Positions 17,220 to 26,900 of a stretch of 38,325 nt of DNA are shown here, one piece after another. Position 1 is the stretch's first letter. Every line of letters starts with the position of its first letter. Position numbers and translations under genes: made by a program. The notes beneath the pieces are model-generated. The model made no database searches, was not told where the DNA came from, and was given only the letters and a program-made list of their open reading frames with translations. This DNA is from an uncultured Paracoccaceae bacterium (GTDB lineage Bacteria > Pseudomonadota > Alphaproteobacteria > Rhodobacterales > Rhodobacteraceae), in contig CANLEQ010000028.1 in assembly GCA_947489705.1 (NCBI GenBank), positions 1 to 38,325 on the forward strand, written 5' to 3'.

Positions 17220-18582
17220 GCGCATCCTCGCCGATGACGGCGCCCGCCGGCTCGGACGCGACCGCCATGAGGCGCGCATGGATATCCTCGGCCGCATCGC
17301 GCCCCTCGGCCACCGCCACCACGGTCAGATCGTCGCCCGGCGTACAATCGCCACCCGCCCAGACGCCGTCGAGCGACGTACGCCCGGCCCCTGACACGCA
17401 GATCTTGCGACCGTCGAGCTCGAGCCCCTGAAACGTCAGGACCTGTCCGATCGCCTTGAAGACCTGATCGGCCGGCAGGCGCAGCGTCTCGCCCGTCCCC
17501 CTGAGGCCGGTCCCGTCATCGGCGGTATATTCGAGCTCGATCTCTGCCGCGGCGCCGTTGCCGTGCACCGCGACGGGCTGCGCGTTGAAGATGATGCGCA
17601 CGCCCTTCGATGTCGCAAGGTTCTGCTCGTATTCCGACGCGCCCATCCGGTCCTTGCCGCGGCGATAGGCGATGGTCACGTTCTCCGCCCCGAGCAATTT
17701 CGACTGCACCGCGACGTCGACGGCCGTCATGCCCCCGCCGATCACCACCACGTTGCGCCCGACGGGCAGCTTCGTCAGGTCGTCGGCCTGCCGCAACGCC
17801 GCGATGAAGCCCACCGCGTCCATCACGCCCTCGCGCCCGGCGCCCTCGGCGTCGAGGTCGTTCACCCCGCCGAGGCCGACGCCCAGAAAGACGGCGTCGT
17901 ATTCGGACCGCAGCTCTTCGAGCGTCAGGTTCACGCCCAGCGCCGCTCCCGGCCGCCGCTCGATCCCGCCGATCTGGCAGAGCCATTCGACCTCGCGCGC
18001 GGCGAAATCGCCGGTCGACTTGTAGGCGGCGATGCCGAACTCGTTCAGCCCGCCAAGCTTGTCCTTGGCGTCGTAAAGCACGACGTCGTGTCCCCGTATG
18101 GCGAGCCTGTGCGCGCAGGCAAGGCCCGCGGGCCCGGCGCCGACGACGGCCACGCGCTTTCCGGTGGAGGCGTCGCGGCGGAACGGATGGCCCTGGCGCG
18201 CCATCAGGCTGTCGGTGGCGTGACGCTGCAGGCGGCCGATCTCGACCGGCTTGCCTTCGGCGGCCTCGCGCACGCAGGCCCCCTCGCATAGATCCTCGGT
18301 CGGACAGACCCGCGCGCACATGCCGCCCAGGATATTCTGGTCCATGATCGTCTTGCCCGCCGCTTCCGGCTGGCCGGTCGCGATCTGCCGGATGAAGAGC
18401 GGGATGTCGATCGCGGTAGGGCATGCGGTGACGCAGGGCGCGTCGTAGCAGAAATAGCAGCGATCGGCCGCGACCGAGGCTTCGTGCGGGTCGAGCGGCT
18501 GATGCAGATCGGCGAAGTTCGCGGCGACCTCGTCCTGGCTCAGACGGCCAGCGACGATACCGGGGGTCAGGGGATCGGCCAT
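17212..18582 (-). CDS. preT: NAD-dependent dihydropyrimidine dehydrogenase, subunit PreT
   Basis: PreT (456 aa) is the FAD/NAD subunit that passes electrons from NADH to PreA, resembling the small subunit of glutamate synthase. The N-terminal iron-sulfur region has Cys42, 45, 50 and 54 and Cys89, 93, 99 and 103. The FAD site GAGPAG is at 148-153 and the NAD site GGGMTA at 282-287. The ATG has TTGGAGCTGTC in front. It is the first gene of preT-glycosylase-preA, divergent from the COQ8-like gene across a 186-bp gap with an AT-rich inverted repeat. The final bases overlap the glycosylase start by 8. Confidence 0.96.
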   Translation of the reverse strand: MADPLTPGIVAGRLSQDEVAANFADLHQPLDPHEASVAADRCYFCYDAPCVTACPTAIDIPLFIRQIATGQPEAAGKTIMDQNILGGMCARVCPTEDLCEGACVREAAEGKPVEIGRLQRHATDSLMARQGHPFRRDASTGKRVAVVGAGPAGLACAHRLAIRGHDVVLYDAKDKLGGLNEFGIAAYKSTGDFAAREVEWLCQIGGIERRPGAALGVNLTLEELRSEYDAVFLGVGLGGVNDLDAEGAGREGVMDAVGFIAALRQADDLTKLPVGRNVVVIGGGMTAVDVAVQSKLLGAENVTIAYRRGKDRMGASEYEQNLATSKGVRIIFNAQPVAVHGNGAAAEIELEYTADDGTGLRGTGETLRLPADQVFKAIGQVLTFQGLELDGRKICVSGAGRTSLDGVWAGGDCTPGDDLTVVAVAEGRDAAEDIHARLMAVASEPAGAVIGEDARA

Positions 18583-18621
18583 GACAGCTCCAAGCTTGTG
18601 TTTGACGATGAGCTTTGCACG

Positions 18622-18650
18622 AAAATTTTTTTTATCAAACGGTAAATTTT
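18622..18650. promoter_or_regulatory. AT-rich inverted repeat upstream of preT
   Basis: A 29-bp stretch nearly free of G and C stands out in this GC-rich window. The core is TTTATC-AAAC-GGTAAA (18631-18646, 5 of 6 pairs), flanked by AAAATTT (18622-18628) and its complement AAATTTT (18644-18650). It lies 40-68 bases upstream of the preT start in the divergent promoter region. It does not match the RutR operator, so either a different regulator or the promoter itself is implied. Function is inferred. Confidence 0.45.
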
Positions 18651-18768
18651 AGGCGGTCTGCGAATCCCCCGAACGGGCCGCTGCGACGGCCCCCTGCGGC
18701 ATCGCGGCCCGTGGACGGCCAGGCACACGGGCTTAGATGGCCACCTGCCACAACCGGGATCGCCCAGC

Positions 18769-20085
18769 ATGCCAGACGACGACGGAGACTACGGAAAGCC
18801 CGTGCCGAGCGCGCGGCTCGCCCGCCTTCTGGGCGTGGGGCGGATCACCGGAGGAATGGCCGGCCGCGCGCTTGCCGGCGGCGCGGCGGGGCTCGCCACT
18901 GGCCGGCGGGCGGGAATGGCCGAGCTGCTGATGACGCCCGCCAATGCGCGCGCCATCACCGACGAGCTCTCGCGCATGCGCGGTGCCGCGATGAAGGTCG
19001 GGCAGCTCGTCTCGATGGAGACGGGCGACCTGCTTCCGCCCGAGCTTGCCGCGATCTTCGCCCGCCTGCAGGCCAGCGCCGATCCGATGCCGCCGCGCCA
19101 GCTTCGCGAGGTCCTGACGCGGGAATGGGGCCCCGACTGGCAGCGGCGCTTCTCGCGGTTCGACGTGCGCCCGATCGCCTCGGCCTCGATCGGGCAGGTG
19201 CACCGCGCGATCGCCCGCGACGGGCGTGATCTCGCAATCAAGGTGCAGTATCCCGGCGTGCGCGACAGCATCGACAGCGATCTGCGCAACATCGGCGGGG
19301 TGCTGCGCCTTCCGGGGCTGATGCCGCGCGGCCTCGACCTCGCGCCCCTGCTCGAGGATGCGCGTCGGCAGCTACACCAGGAGGCCGACTACTTGCGCGA
19401 AGGCGCGCAGCTCGCCGCCTATGCGAACGTCCTCGGCGACGACCCGGATTTCGCCGTGCCGCGCCTGCACCCGGATCTCTCGACCCGCGACATCCTCGCA
19501 ATGGATCATCTCGACAGCGTCCCGCTCGGCGCGCTCGCCGACGGCCCGCAGGAGATCCGCGACGAGGTCGCAGCAAAGCTGATCGACCTCGTCCTGCGGG
19601 AACTCTTCGTCCTGGGACTGATGCAAACCGACCCCAATTTCGGCAATTACCGCCGGATGGCCGACGGGCGCATCGCTCTTCTCGATTTCGGCGCGACGCA
19701 GACGATTTCGGAAAACCTCGCGGGCCGCTTTCACGCGCTGATGGTCGCGGGGCTCGAGGGCGACCGGGAGGCCGCGCGCGCGGCGGCGATGGACGTCGGG
19801 CTTTTTGACACGGAGGTGGCGCCTCCGCACCGCGAGACGATCCTCGACATGTTCGGGATGGCGATGGAGCCCCTCTCCACGCCCGGCATCTTCGATTTCG
19901 GGGAGAGCGACCTCGTCGCGCGGCTCAATCGCAAGGGAGCGGACATCGGCGTTTCGCGTGATTTCGCGCACGTGCCGCCGACCGAAACACTCTTCGTGCA
20001 GCGCAAGGTGGCGGGAACCTACCTGATTGCCGCGCGGCTCAGGGCGCGGGTCGACCTTGGCGCGATCGTCGCGCGCTATCGGTGA
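18769..20085 (+). CDS. UbiB/ABC1-family atypical kinase, COQ8/ADCK3-like
   Basis: The 438-aa protein is a UbiB-family kinase-like ATPase of the type that supports ubiquinone biosynthesis. The KxGQ motif is at Lys76-Gln79 (MKVGQLVSME), the A-rich loop is ASASIGQVH (137-145), the lysine of LAIKVQYPGV is Lys158, ExD is Glu205-Asp207, the catalytic loop is MQTDPNFGNY (285-294) and the metal site is LLDFGAT (304-310). The MQTDPN...NF loop and the pattern around LLDFGAT match mitochondrial COQ8/ADCK3 better than bacterial UbiB (which has ADPHPGN). It lacks UbiB's C-terminal membrane helices. It is divergent from preT, and its substrate is unknown. Confidence 0.9.
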   Translation: MPDDDGDYGKPVPSARLARLLGVGRITGGMAGRALAGGAAGLATGRRAGMAELLMTPANARAITDELSRMRGAAMKVGQLVSMETGDLLPPELAAIFARLQASADPMPPRQLREVLTREWGPDWQRRFSRFDVRPIASASIGQVHRAIARDGRDLAIKVQYPGVRDSIDSDLRNIGGVLRLPGLMPRGLDLAPLLEDARRQLHQEADYLREGAQLAAYANVLGDDPDFAVPRLHPDLSTRDILAMDHLDSVPLGALADGPQEIRDEVAAKLIDLVLRELFVLGLMQTDPNFGNYRRMADGRIALLDFGATQTISENLAGRFHALMVAGLEGDREAARAAAMDVGLFDTEVAPPHRETILDMFGMAMEPLSTPGIFDFGESDLVARLNRKGADIGVSRDFAHVPPTETLFVQRKVAGTYLIAARLRARVDLGAIVARYR

Positions 20086-20106
20086 GGCGCGCGCCGGATG
20101 GCGGAA

Positions 20107-20128
20107 CGGCCCGGATCGCTCCGGGCCG
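20107..20128. terminator. Strong bidirectional hairpin between COQ8-like gene and molybdenum hydroxylase operon
   Basis: CGGCCCGGA (20107-20115) and TCCGGGCCG (20120-20128) form a perfect 9-bp stem with the tetraloop TCGC, placed in the 51-bp gap between two convergent genes. The stem is very stable; no clear U-tract follows. Confidence 0.6.
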
Positions 20129-20136
20129 CCGCGGGA

Positions 20137-22317
20137 TCAATCGAGATGCGGAAAGATCTTGTCGGGCGTCGCGGGGTAGTCGTAGACCCTGACGCCGCAG
20201 GCATTGTAGATCGCGTTCGTGATCGCAGCACCCGCGCCCGACAGCCCCAGCTCGCCAATGCCCTTGATCTGCATCGGGTTCGACTGGTCGTCGCGCTCGT
20301 CAACGAAATGCACGTCGAGATCGGGCACGTCGAGATTGACCGGAATGTGGTACTCCGCCAGATCGTTGTTGACGATGTGACCGGTCCGGCGATCGTGCTG
20401 GATCTCTTCGGTGAGCGCCGTGCCGATGCCCCAGATCTGGCCGCCCCAGACCTGGCTCCGCGCGGTCTGTGCGTTGAGGATCCGGCCGGCCGCCATGGCG
20501 GCCAGCATGCGCCGCACGCGCACCTCGCCCGTCACCTTGTTGACCGCGACCTCGGCGAAATGCGCGCCGAAGCCCGCCTGCTCGAAATCGTTCGAGGTCG
20601 ATCCCGGCTCGATATGGCCCTCTTCGGTGATCGGGCCGTCCATCAGCTCGGCCAGCGGCCGGCGGTTGTTGGCCCCCGTCGCCACGCCGTCCTGCAGTCG
20701 CAGCTCCTCGGGCGAACACCCCAGACGCTCGGCCAGCTTCGTGCGGATGCCCTTGGCCCCGAGGAAGACCGACGAGCCGGCCGACGCCGCGCCCCAGGAT
20801 CCGCCGGACCCCGACGCCTCGGGAAGATCGGTATCGCCGAGCTCGACCGTGACCTTGCTCGGGTCGATCCCGAGCATCTCGGCGGCAATCTGGCCCAGGA
20901 TCGAATAGGTGCCGGTGCCGATATCGGTCATGTCGGTCTGCACCAGGGCGGTGCCGTCGGGATTGAGCGTGACGTTGGCGCGGCTTTCCATGAGGATGTT
21001 GCTGCGCGCGGCCGAGGCGACGCCCATGCCGAGATACCACTCGCCCTCGAGCCGCTCCTTCGGGCCCTTGCGACCGCTCCAGCCGAACATCTCGGCGCCT
21101 TCCTGGAGGCATTGCGCGAGCGCGTTCGACGAATAGGGCAGCCCGCTCTCGGGCGACTTTTCGGGAATGTTGCGCACGCGAAACTCGATCGGGTCGATGC
21201 CGGCGGCCTCGGCCAGCTCGTCCATCGCGTTCTCGAGCCCGAGCTGTCCCACCGCCTCGCCCGGCGCGCGGACGGCACCCGATGCCGACCGGTTGAGCCG
21301 CGCGATATGCTGGCCGTAGCGACGGTTCTCCCCGCCGTAGAGGAAATGCGTCGCCACATCGACCGGCTCGGCCATCGATTCGCCCGGCAGGTTGGTCTGC
21401 CAGTTCTCGTGGCCGATGGCGGTCAGCTTGCCGTCCGCATCGCAGGCGAGACGCATGCGCTGCCTGGTCTCGGTCCTGAGGGTGATCATCTCGAAGACGT
21501 TGTTGCGGTGCAGCACGACGCGCACGGGACGCCCGAGCTTCTTGGAGGCGACCGCCGCGGCCACGCATTCGGGCGAGATCCCCAGCTTCGAGCCGAACCC
21601 GCCGCCGATATAGGGCGAGAGGATCCGCACGTTCGAGACGTCGATCCCGAGCGAATCCGCAAGCTCGTTCTTGTTGAAGCCCAGCATCTGGAGCGATCCG
21701 CGCAGGATCACCCTGTCGCCCTCCCAGTCGGCGACCGCCGCATGTGGCTCCATCGCCGAGGAATTGTGCGGCTTCGTGGTGTAGAGGCTGTCGATGCTGA
21801 ACGCGGCCTCGCTCATCGCCTTGTCGAGATCGCCCATATCGACCGGATCGTCGTCGTCCTCGAACTCGGTGCTGTCGTCCATCACCGTCTTCGCCCCGTC
21901 GGCGGGCGTGTATTTTACAGCCAGCGACTGCGCGATGTCGCGGGCCTGCTCCAACGTCTCGGCCACGGCGACGGCGATCGGCTGGCCGAGGTAATGCACC
22001 TCGCCTTCGGGCTGGACCGGGTTGGTCCCCATCGTGCCCTGGGCGGAATTACGCACCATCCGGTCTGTGTAGATGCCCACGAATCCGGGCATGTCCTTGA
22101 CCGAGGATTCGTCGATCTCGCACGTGCCCTTGGTGATCGCCGCGCGCACCATCACGCCCTCGGCCATGTTCGGAAGGCTCCATTCGGCGGCATAGGTGGC
22201 CGTGCCCGACACCTTGAGCGGCCCTTCGGGGCGGGTCATGGGCTTGTGGATTGCGCCCTGGCCCGTCTCGTCCAGCATGCGCGGCTGGACCTTGTCCATT
22301 TTGAGATGTTCGGTCAT
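20137..22317 (-). CDS. Molybdopterin-binding large subunit of xanthine dehydrogenase family (PaoC-like)
   Basis: The 726-aa subunit holds the molybdenum cofactor of an aldehyde or heterocycle hydroxylase. Recognisable blocks are the N-terminal RPEGPLKVSGTATYAAEW (29-46), the MoCo segments YIGGGFGSKLG and GAVRAPGEA, SGSGGSWGAASAGSS, and the C-terminal catalytic Glu689 in KGIGELGL. The length (726) fits PaoC/YagR rather than the larger XdhB (about 780). It is overlapped one base with the FAD gene. Aromatic aldehydes or a purine/pyrimidine-type heterocycle are possible substrates; the sequence alone does not decide. Confidence 0.9.
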   Translation of the reverse strand: MTEHLKMDKVQPRMLDETGQGAIHKPMTRPEGPLKVSGTATYAAEWSLPNMAEGVMVRAAITKGTCEIDESSVKDMPGFVGIYTDRMVRNSAQGTMGTNPVQPEGEVHYLGQPIAVAVAETLEQARDIAQSLAVKYTPADGAKTVMDDSTEFEDDDDPVDMGDLDKAMSEAAFSIDSLYTTKPHNSSAMEPHAAVADWEGDRVILRGSLQMLGFNKNELADSLGIDVSNVRILSPYIGGGFGSKLGISPECVAAAVASKKLGRPVRVVLHRNNVFEMITLRTETRQRMRLACDADGKLTAIGHENWQTNLPGESMAEPVDVATHFLYGGENRRYGQHIARLNRSASGAVRAPGEAVGQLGLENAMDELAEAAGIDPIEFRVRNIPEKSPESGLPYSSNALAQCLQEGAEMFGWSGRKGPKERLEGEWYLGMGVASAARSNILMESRANVTLNPDGTALVQTDMTDIGTGTYSILGQIAAEMLGIDPSKVTVELGDTDLPEASGSGGSWGAASAGSSVFLGAKGIRTKLAERLGCSPEELRLQDGVATGANNRRPLAELMDGPITEEGHIEPGSTSNDFEQAGFGAHFAEVAVNKVTGEVRVRRMLAAMAAGRILNAQTARSQVWGGQIWGIGTALTEEIQHDRRTGHIVNNDLAEYHIPVNLDVPDLDVHFVDERDDQSNPMQIKGIGELGLSGAGAAITNAIYNACGVRVYDYPATPDKIFPHLD

Positions 22318-23285
22318 CAGGAAACTCCCGTCAATTCGCTCAGCACGGCCTTCATCGTCCGGCGGGCGAGCGGTATCTTGAAATCGTTGTCGCCATGCCC
22401 CTTGGCATCGGCCACAAGCACGTCCGCGGCCTTGTCGAAGAGCGCCTCCGATGGCGCCTCGCCGATCAGGACCTCCTCGACGCCGCTGTCGCGCCAGGGG
22501 CGCGGTGCCAGACCGCCGAAGGCCAGTGCGGCATCGGTGATCTTGCCGCCCTCGGTGTTCACGATCGCCGCGACCGAGACCAGCGCGAACGCATAGGACG
22601 ATCGGTCGCGCACCTTGCGGTAGCTTTGCCGCCCGGCGGGGGCCGCGGGCAGGTGCACGGCGGTGATCAGGTCGCCTTGCTGGAGCACGGTCTCGACCTC
22701 GGGATTGTCGCCGGGCAGGACGTAGAACTCGTCCATCGTCAGCAATTCCGTTCCCTTCGTGGCCGATTCGACCTCGATCCGCGCGTCTAGGGCACGCATC
22801 GCGACGGCCATGTCCGACGGATGCGTGGCGATGCACTTGTCGGAGGCGCCCAGGATTGCGAGGATGCGGTTCGCCCCCTCCATCGCCTGACAGCCCGAAC
22901 CGGGCGCGCGCTTGTTGCAGGGCTGGGTCGTGTCGTAGAAATACGGGCACCGCGTCCGCTGCAACAGGTTGCCGCCGGTCGTGGCCTTGTTGCGCAGCTG
23001 CCCCGTCGCGCCGGCCAGGAGCGCACGGCTCAGCACGGAATAATCGCGCCGCACGGTCTCATGCGCGGCCAGTTCGGAATTCGTCACCAGCGAGCCGATC
23101 CGCAGCGAATTCTCGGATTGCTCGATCTCGGTCATCTCGAGCCGCGTGACGTCGACAAGGGTCGCGGGCGTCTCGATCTGGTGCTTCATCAGGTCGAGCA
23201 GGTTGGTGCCGCCGGCAATGATGCGGCCGCCCGCCTGCTGGACCGCGGCGGGGTCGGTGGCGCGGATGTAGTCGAAAGGTTTCAT
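22317..23285 (-). CDS. FAD-binding subunit of xanthine dehydrogenase family, PaoB-like with extra [4Fe-4S] motif
   Basis: This 322-aa subunit binds FAD via [11 protein letters not shown] (about 24-34) and [18 protein letters not shown] (101-118). Four cysteines (113, 123, 132, 151) surround [10 protein letters not shown], a signature of PaoB/YagS-type subunits that carry a [4Fe-4S] cluster in addition to FAD. Ordinary XDH FAD domains lack it. The C-terminal CO-dehydrogenase flavoprotein domain is complete. It overlaps the small-subunit gene by 4 bases and the large-subunit gene by 1, so all three are co-translated. Confidence 0.92.
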   Translation of the reverse strand: MKPFDYIRATDPAAVQQAGGRIIAGGTNLLDLMKHQIETPATLVDVTRLEMTEIEQSENSLRIGSLVTNSELAAHETVRRDYSVLSRALLAGATGQLRNKATTGGNLLQRTRCPYFYDTTQPCNKRAPGSGCQAMEGANRILAILGASDKCIATHPSDMAVAMRALDARIEVESATKGTELLTMDEFYVLPGDNPEVETVLQQGDLITAVHLPAAPAGRQSYRKVRDRSSYAFALVSVAAIVNTEGGKITDAALAFGGLAPRPWRDSGVEEVLIGEAPSEALFDKAADVLVADAKGHGDNDFKIPLARRTMKAVLSELTGVS

Positions 23286-23812
23286 TCTGCTGCCTTCGTG
23301 TTTTTCAGGCCCTCTTCGGGGGCGGCGTCCTCAATCGCGGCGCAGATGCCGGGATAGGCGGAACAACGGCACAGATTGCCGCTCATCCGCTCGCGGATCT
23401 CGGTCCGGCTGAAGTCGGGAATTGCGGTCAGGTCGTCGGACACGTTCGACGGCCAGCCGAGGTCGAACTCGGACATCATGCCCTTGGCGCTGACGATCTG
23501 GCCCGGCGTGCAATAGCCGCACTGATAGCCGTCGTGCTGGACGAAAGCACGTTGCAGCGGCGACAATGCGCCGGGCTGGCCGAGCCCTTCGATGGTGGTG
23601 ATCTCGTCGTCCTCGTGCATCACGGCGAGCGCGAGGCACGCATTGATGCGCCGGTCGTTAACCAGCACGGTACAGGCGCCGCACTGGCCGTGATCGCAGC
23701 CCTTCTTGGAGCCTGTCAGATCAAGGTGATTGCGCAGCGCGTCGAGCAGCGTGGTGCGCGGGTCGATGTCGAGCTCGCGTCCTTCGCCGTTCACGTTCAG
23801 GGTAACTTTCAT
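23282..23812 (-). CDS. 2Fe-2S subunit of xanthine dehydrogenase family (PaoA-like)
   Basis: The 176-aa subunit carries two [2Fe-2S] clusters: a plant-type domain (Cys39, 44, 47, 59; [15 protein letters not shown]) and the helical domain (Cys98, 101, 148, 150; QCGYCTPGQ and [10 protein letters not shown]). [10 protein letters not shown] at 23812 matches the usual start; an upstream ATG at 23839 would add nine unconserved residues. No Tat or Sec signal peptide is seen, unlike E. coli PaoA, so the enzyme is probably cytoplasmic. It is the first gene of the three-gene operon. Confidence 0.93.
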   Translation of the reverse strand: MKVTLNVNGEGRELDIDPRTTLLDALRNHLDLTGSKKGCDHGQCGACTVLVNDRRINACLALAVMHEDDEITTIEGLGQPGALSPLQRAFVQHDGYQCGYCTPGQIVSAKGMMSEFDLGWPSNVSDDLTAIPDFSRTEIRERMSGNLCRCSAYPGICAAIEDAAPEEGLKNTKAAE

Positions 23813-23884
23813 GACGATCCCTTCGTCTTCGATATCCAAGTCATAATCGGCCGGAGCGGCGACGGTTCCTGCCGCCCCCGAGGC

Positions 23885-23916
23885 GCATCCGCGCGGGGAT
23901 GCTTGTCATCGCAAGC
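23885..23916. terminator. Double hairpin between smc and the molybdenum hydroxylase operon
   Basis: GCATCC (23885-23890) pairs with GGATGC (23897-23902), and overlapping it GCTTG (23901-23905) pairs with CAAGC (23912-23916). The 117-bp gap lies immediately after smc, which reads in the same direction as the hydroxylase genes. It may terminate smc transcription or sit in the hydroxylase leader. Moderate support only. Confidence 0.35.
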
Positions 23917-23929
23917 TAGTGCGGTCGCG

Positions 23930-26900
23930 TCAGGCGACCATCGCCTCGGCCTTTTTTAGGTCGACACTGACGAGTTGCGACACGCCCTGCTCGCCCATCG
24001 TCACCCCGAAGAGGCGGTCCATCCGCGCCATCGTCACCGCGTGGTGCGTGATGATCAGGAACCGCGTATTGGTCTGCCGGCACATCTCGTCGAGCATGTC
24101 GCAGAACCGCGTCACGTTGGCGTCGTCGAGCGGTGCGTCGACCTCGTCGAGCACGCAGATCGGCGCGGGATTGGCCAGGAACACCGCGAAGATCAGCGCC
24201 ATGGCGGTCAGCGTCTGCTCGCCGCCGCTCAGCAGGCTGAGGGTGCTGAGCCGCTTGCCCGGCGGGCAGCACAGGATCTCGAGCCCCGCATCGAGCGGGT
24301 CGTCGGATTCGACCAGTTCCAGCCGCGCCTCGCCGCCGCCGAAGAGATGCGCGAAGAGCATCCCGAAATTGGCGTTGACCTGCTCGAACGCGGCCAGCAG
24401 GCGCTCGCGGCCCTCGCGGTTGAGGCCCGCGATGCCGCGCCGGAGCTCGCCGATGGCCCCTTCCAGATCCGCCTTCTCGGTGACGAGCTGACCATGCTCG
24501 GCCTCGACCTCGCGTGCATCCTCCTCGGCGCGCAGGTTCACCGCGCCGAGCGCGTCGCGCTGGCGGCGCAGGCGAGAGAGCTCGGCCTCGATCTCGTCCG
24601 AAGGCGGCATGGTCGCGGGGTCCGCACCCAGCGATCCGAGCAGTTCCTCGGGCGAGACGTCGAGCGCCTCGTCGATGCGTTCGGCGGCCGCGGCGACGGC
24701 ATCGCGCGCCGCGTCTGCCTGCGCCCCGGCCCCGGCGCGCGCCTCGCGGGCCTGACCCGCGGCGCGCTCGGCCTCGCGCTCGGCCTGCGCTGCCTCCCGC
24801 GCTGTAGCCTCCCCCGCGGCAAGGGCGTCAGAAGACCGGCGGCGGCGCCGCTCGGCCTCCTCGAGCCCCCGATCGAGCGTTTCGCGCCGGATCTCCAGAT
24901 CCGCGGGAATATCCCGCGCGGCGGCGAGCTCTTCTTCCGTCGCGGCGCGGCGGCGGCTCAACTCCGCCAGCCTCGTATCGGCATTGCCGAGCCGCGAGCG
25001 CCAGTTGGCGAGTTCCTTGTCCACCGCGGCGATGCGCCGCGCCCGTGCCGTGCCGTCACGCTGCAGCTCGTCATGGGCGGAGCGTTTTGCCAGCATCGTC
25101 ATTCGCGCGGCCGCGACCGCCACCTTGAGGTCCTCCACCTGCGCGCGTGCGGCCGAAAGATCGTCCAGGGCACCGCGTTGTGCCTCGGCCTCGGCGACGG
25201 CGCGGCGCGCGGCGATCGCCTCTTCCTCGTGCCGCGTCACGGCGAGACGGGCGGATTCGAGCTTGCCCTCGGCGATGGTGCGATCGGCCTCGGCCCGGCT
25301 GAGCTCGCGGCCGAGCTCCGCGACGCGCGCATCGGCGCTCCGGCGGGCATCGCGCGCCGTGGCCTCGGCCTGGGCAAGCTCCGAAAGCCGCGCCTTCAGC
25401 GCCGCGTGGCCCGCTCGCGCCTCCCCGGCCCGCGCCTCGAGGCCCGCGAGATCGGCGCGGAGGCCTTCCAGCCGGTTGATCTGCCGAAGCCGCAACGCCG
25501 CGGCCGAGGGGGCATCGGCGGCCTCGGCCGCGAACCCGTCCCAGCGCCAGAGATCGCCCTCGCGGCTCACCAGACGCTGGCCGGGCCGCAGATCGGCTTG
25601 CAGCGCCGCCCCCTGCGCGGCGTCGACCACCCCGACCTGCGCCAGCCTGCGAGCCAGCACGGCGGGCATCTCAACTTGGTCGGCGAGCGCCATGACCCCG
25701 TCCGGCAGCGCCTGCGGATCGGCGTAATCCGGCAGGGCGTGCCAGCCCGAACCCGCATCGACCATCGGCGCGCGCAGGTCGTCGGCCAGTGCCGCGCCCA
25801 GCGCCGCCTCGAATCCCGGCGCGACCGTCAGGGCGTCCATCACCTGGCGCCGCTCGCCGCCGTCCCGCGCGACGAGTTTCTCCAGCGCGGAGACTTCCGC
25901 ACGGATCGCGCCCAGCTCGCCCTCGAGTTCCGAATGCCGTGCGCGCGCCTCGGCCTCGCCGGTCTGGATTTCGGCGCGCGCCTCCTCGGCGGCGAGAAGC
26001 GCCGCTTCGGCCTCGCGCGCGGCATCATGCGCCGCCCCCCGGGCGCCGTCCGTCGTCTGCCGGGCGGCCTCCGCCCGGTCGAGCGCGCCTTGCGCCTCGT
26101 CGACCGCGGCGCGGGCCTTGTCGGCCGCAACCTCCGCCCGGTCGCGATTGGTGCGCCCGTCGGCCACCAGGCGCTCGGCCGATTGGTGCCGGGCGGCGAG
26201 GCGCGCCACCTCTTCGGTCATCCCACTCAGATCGCCCTCGCGCTCGGCCAGGACCGCACCGGCGGCCTCGGCCTCCCGCGCGGCGGCCGCGAGCGCCGCC
26301 TCGAACCCCTCGCCCGCCTTCGCCAGATCCGCCGCCTCGGCCTCGAGCCGCGCGATGGTCTCGGCGGCATCGGCGTTGAGCGTCTCTTCCCGGCCGGCAT
26401 CGCGCGCGAGCTGGTCGAGCCGCCCCGAAAGGGTCTCGATCGTCTTGTCGGCGCGGGCCGCCTCCTCGTCGAGCGTTCCCCGCTCGACCTGAAGACGCTG
26501 GACCAGCGCCGCGGCGATCGCATCCTCCTCGCGCAGCGGCGGCAGAGCGCCTTCCGCCGCCTCCCGTGCGCGCCCCGCCTCGAGCGCCGCACGCTCGGTC
26601 GCGGCGGCCCGCGAGACGCAGGTCGCGAGATGCGCCCCGGCGTTTGCGCGCGCCTCGTCGGCCTCGCGCCAGCGGCGATAGAGCAGCAGCCCCTCGGCCT
26701 CGCGCAGCCTCGCACCGATCTCGCGGTAGCGCGCCGCTTGGCGTGCCTGGCGCGCGAGCTGGGACAGTTGCGCGGCGAGTCCTTCGACCACGTCGTCGAC
26801 GCGGACGAGGTTGGCCTCGGCGCCCTTGAGCTTGAGTTCCGCCTCGTGGCGCCGCTGGTAGAGGCCGGAAATGCCCGCCGCCTCCTCGAGGATGCGGCGC

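Noticed and set aside
20098-22596. 832-aa open frame on + opposite the molybdenum hydroxylase genes
   Set aside because: Shadow of real minus-strand genes; composition dominated by Arg, His, Asp and Gly with no recognisable domain.
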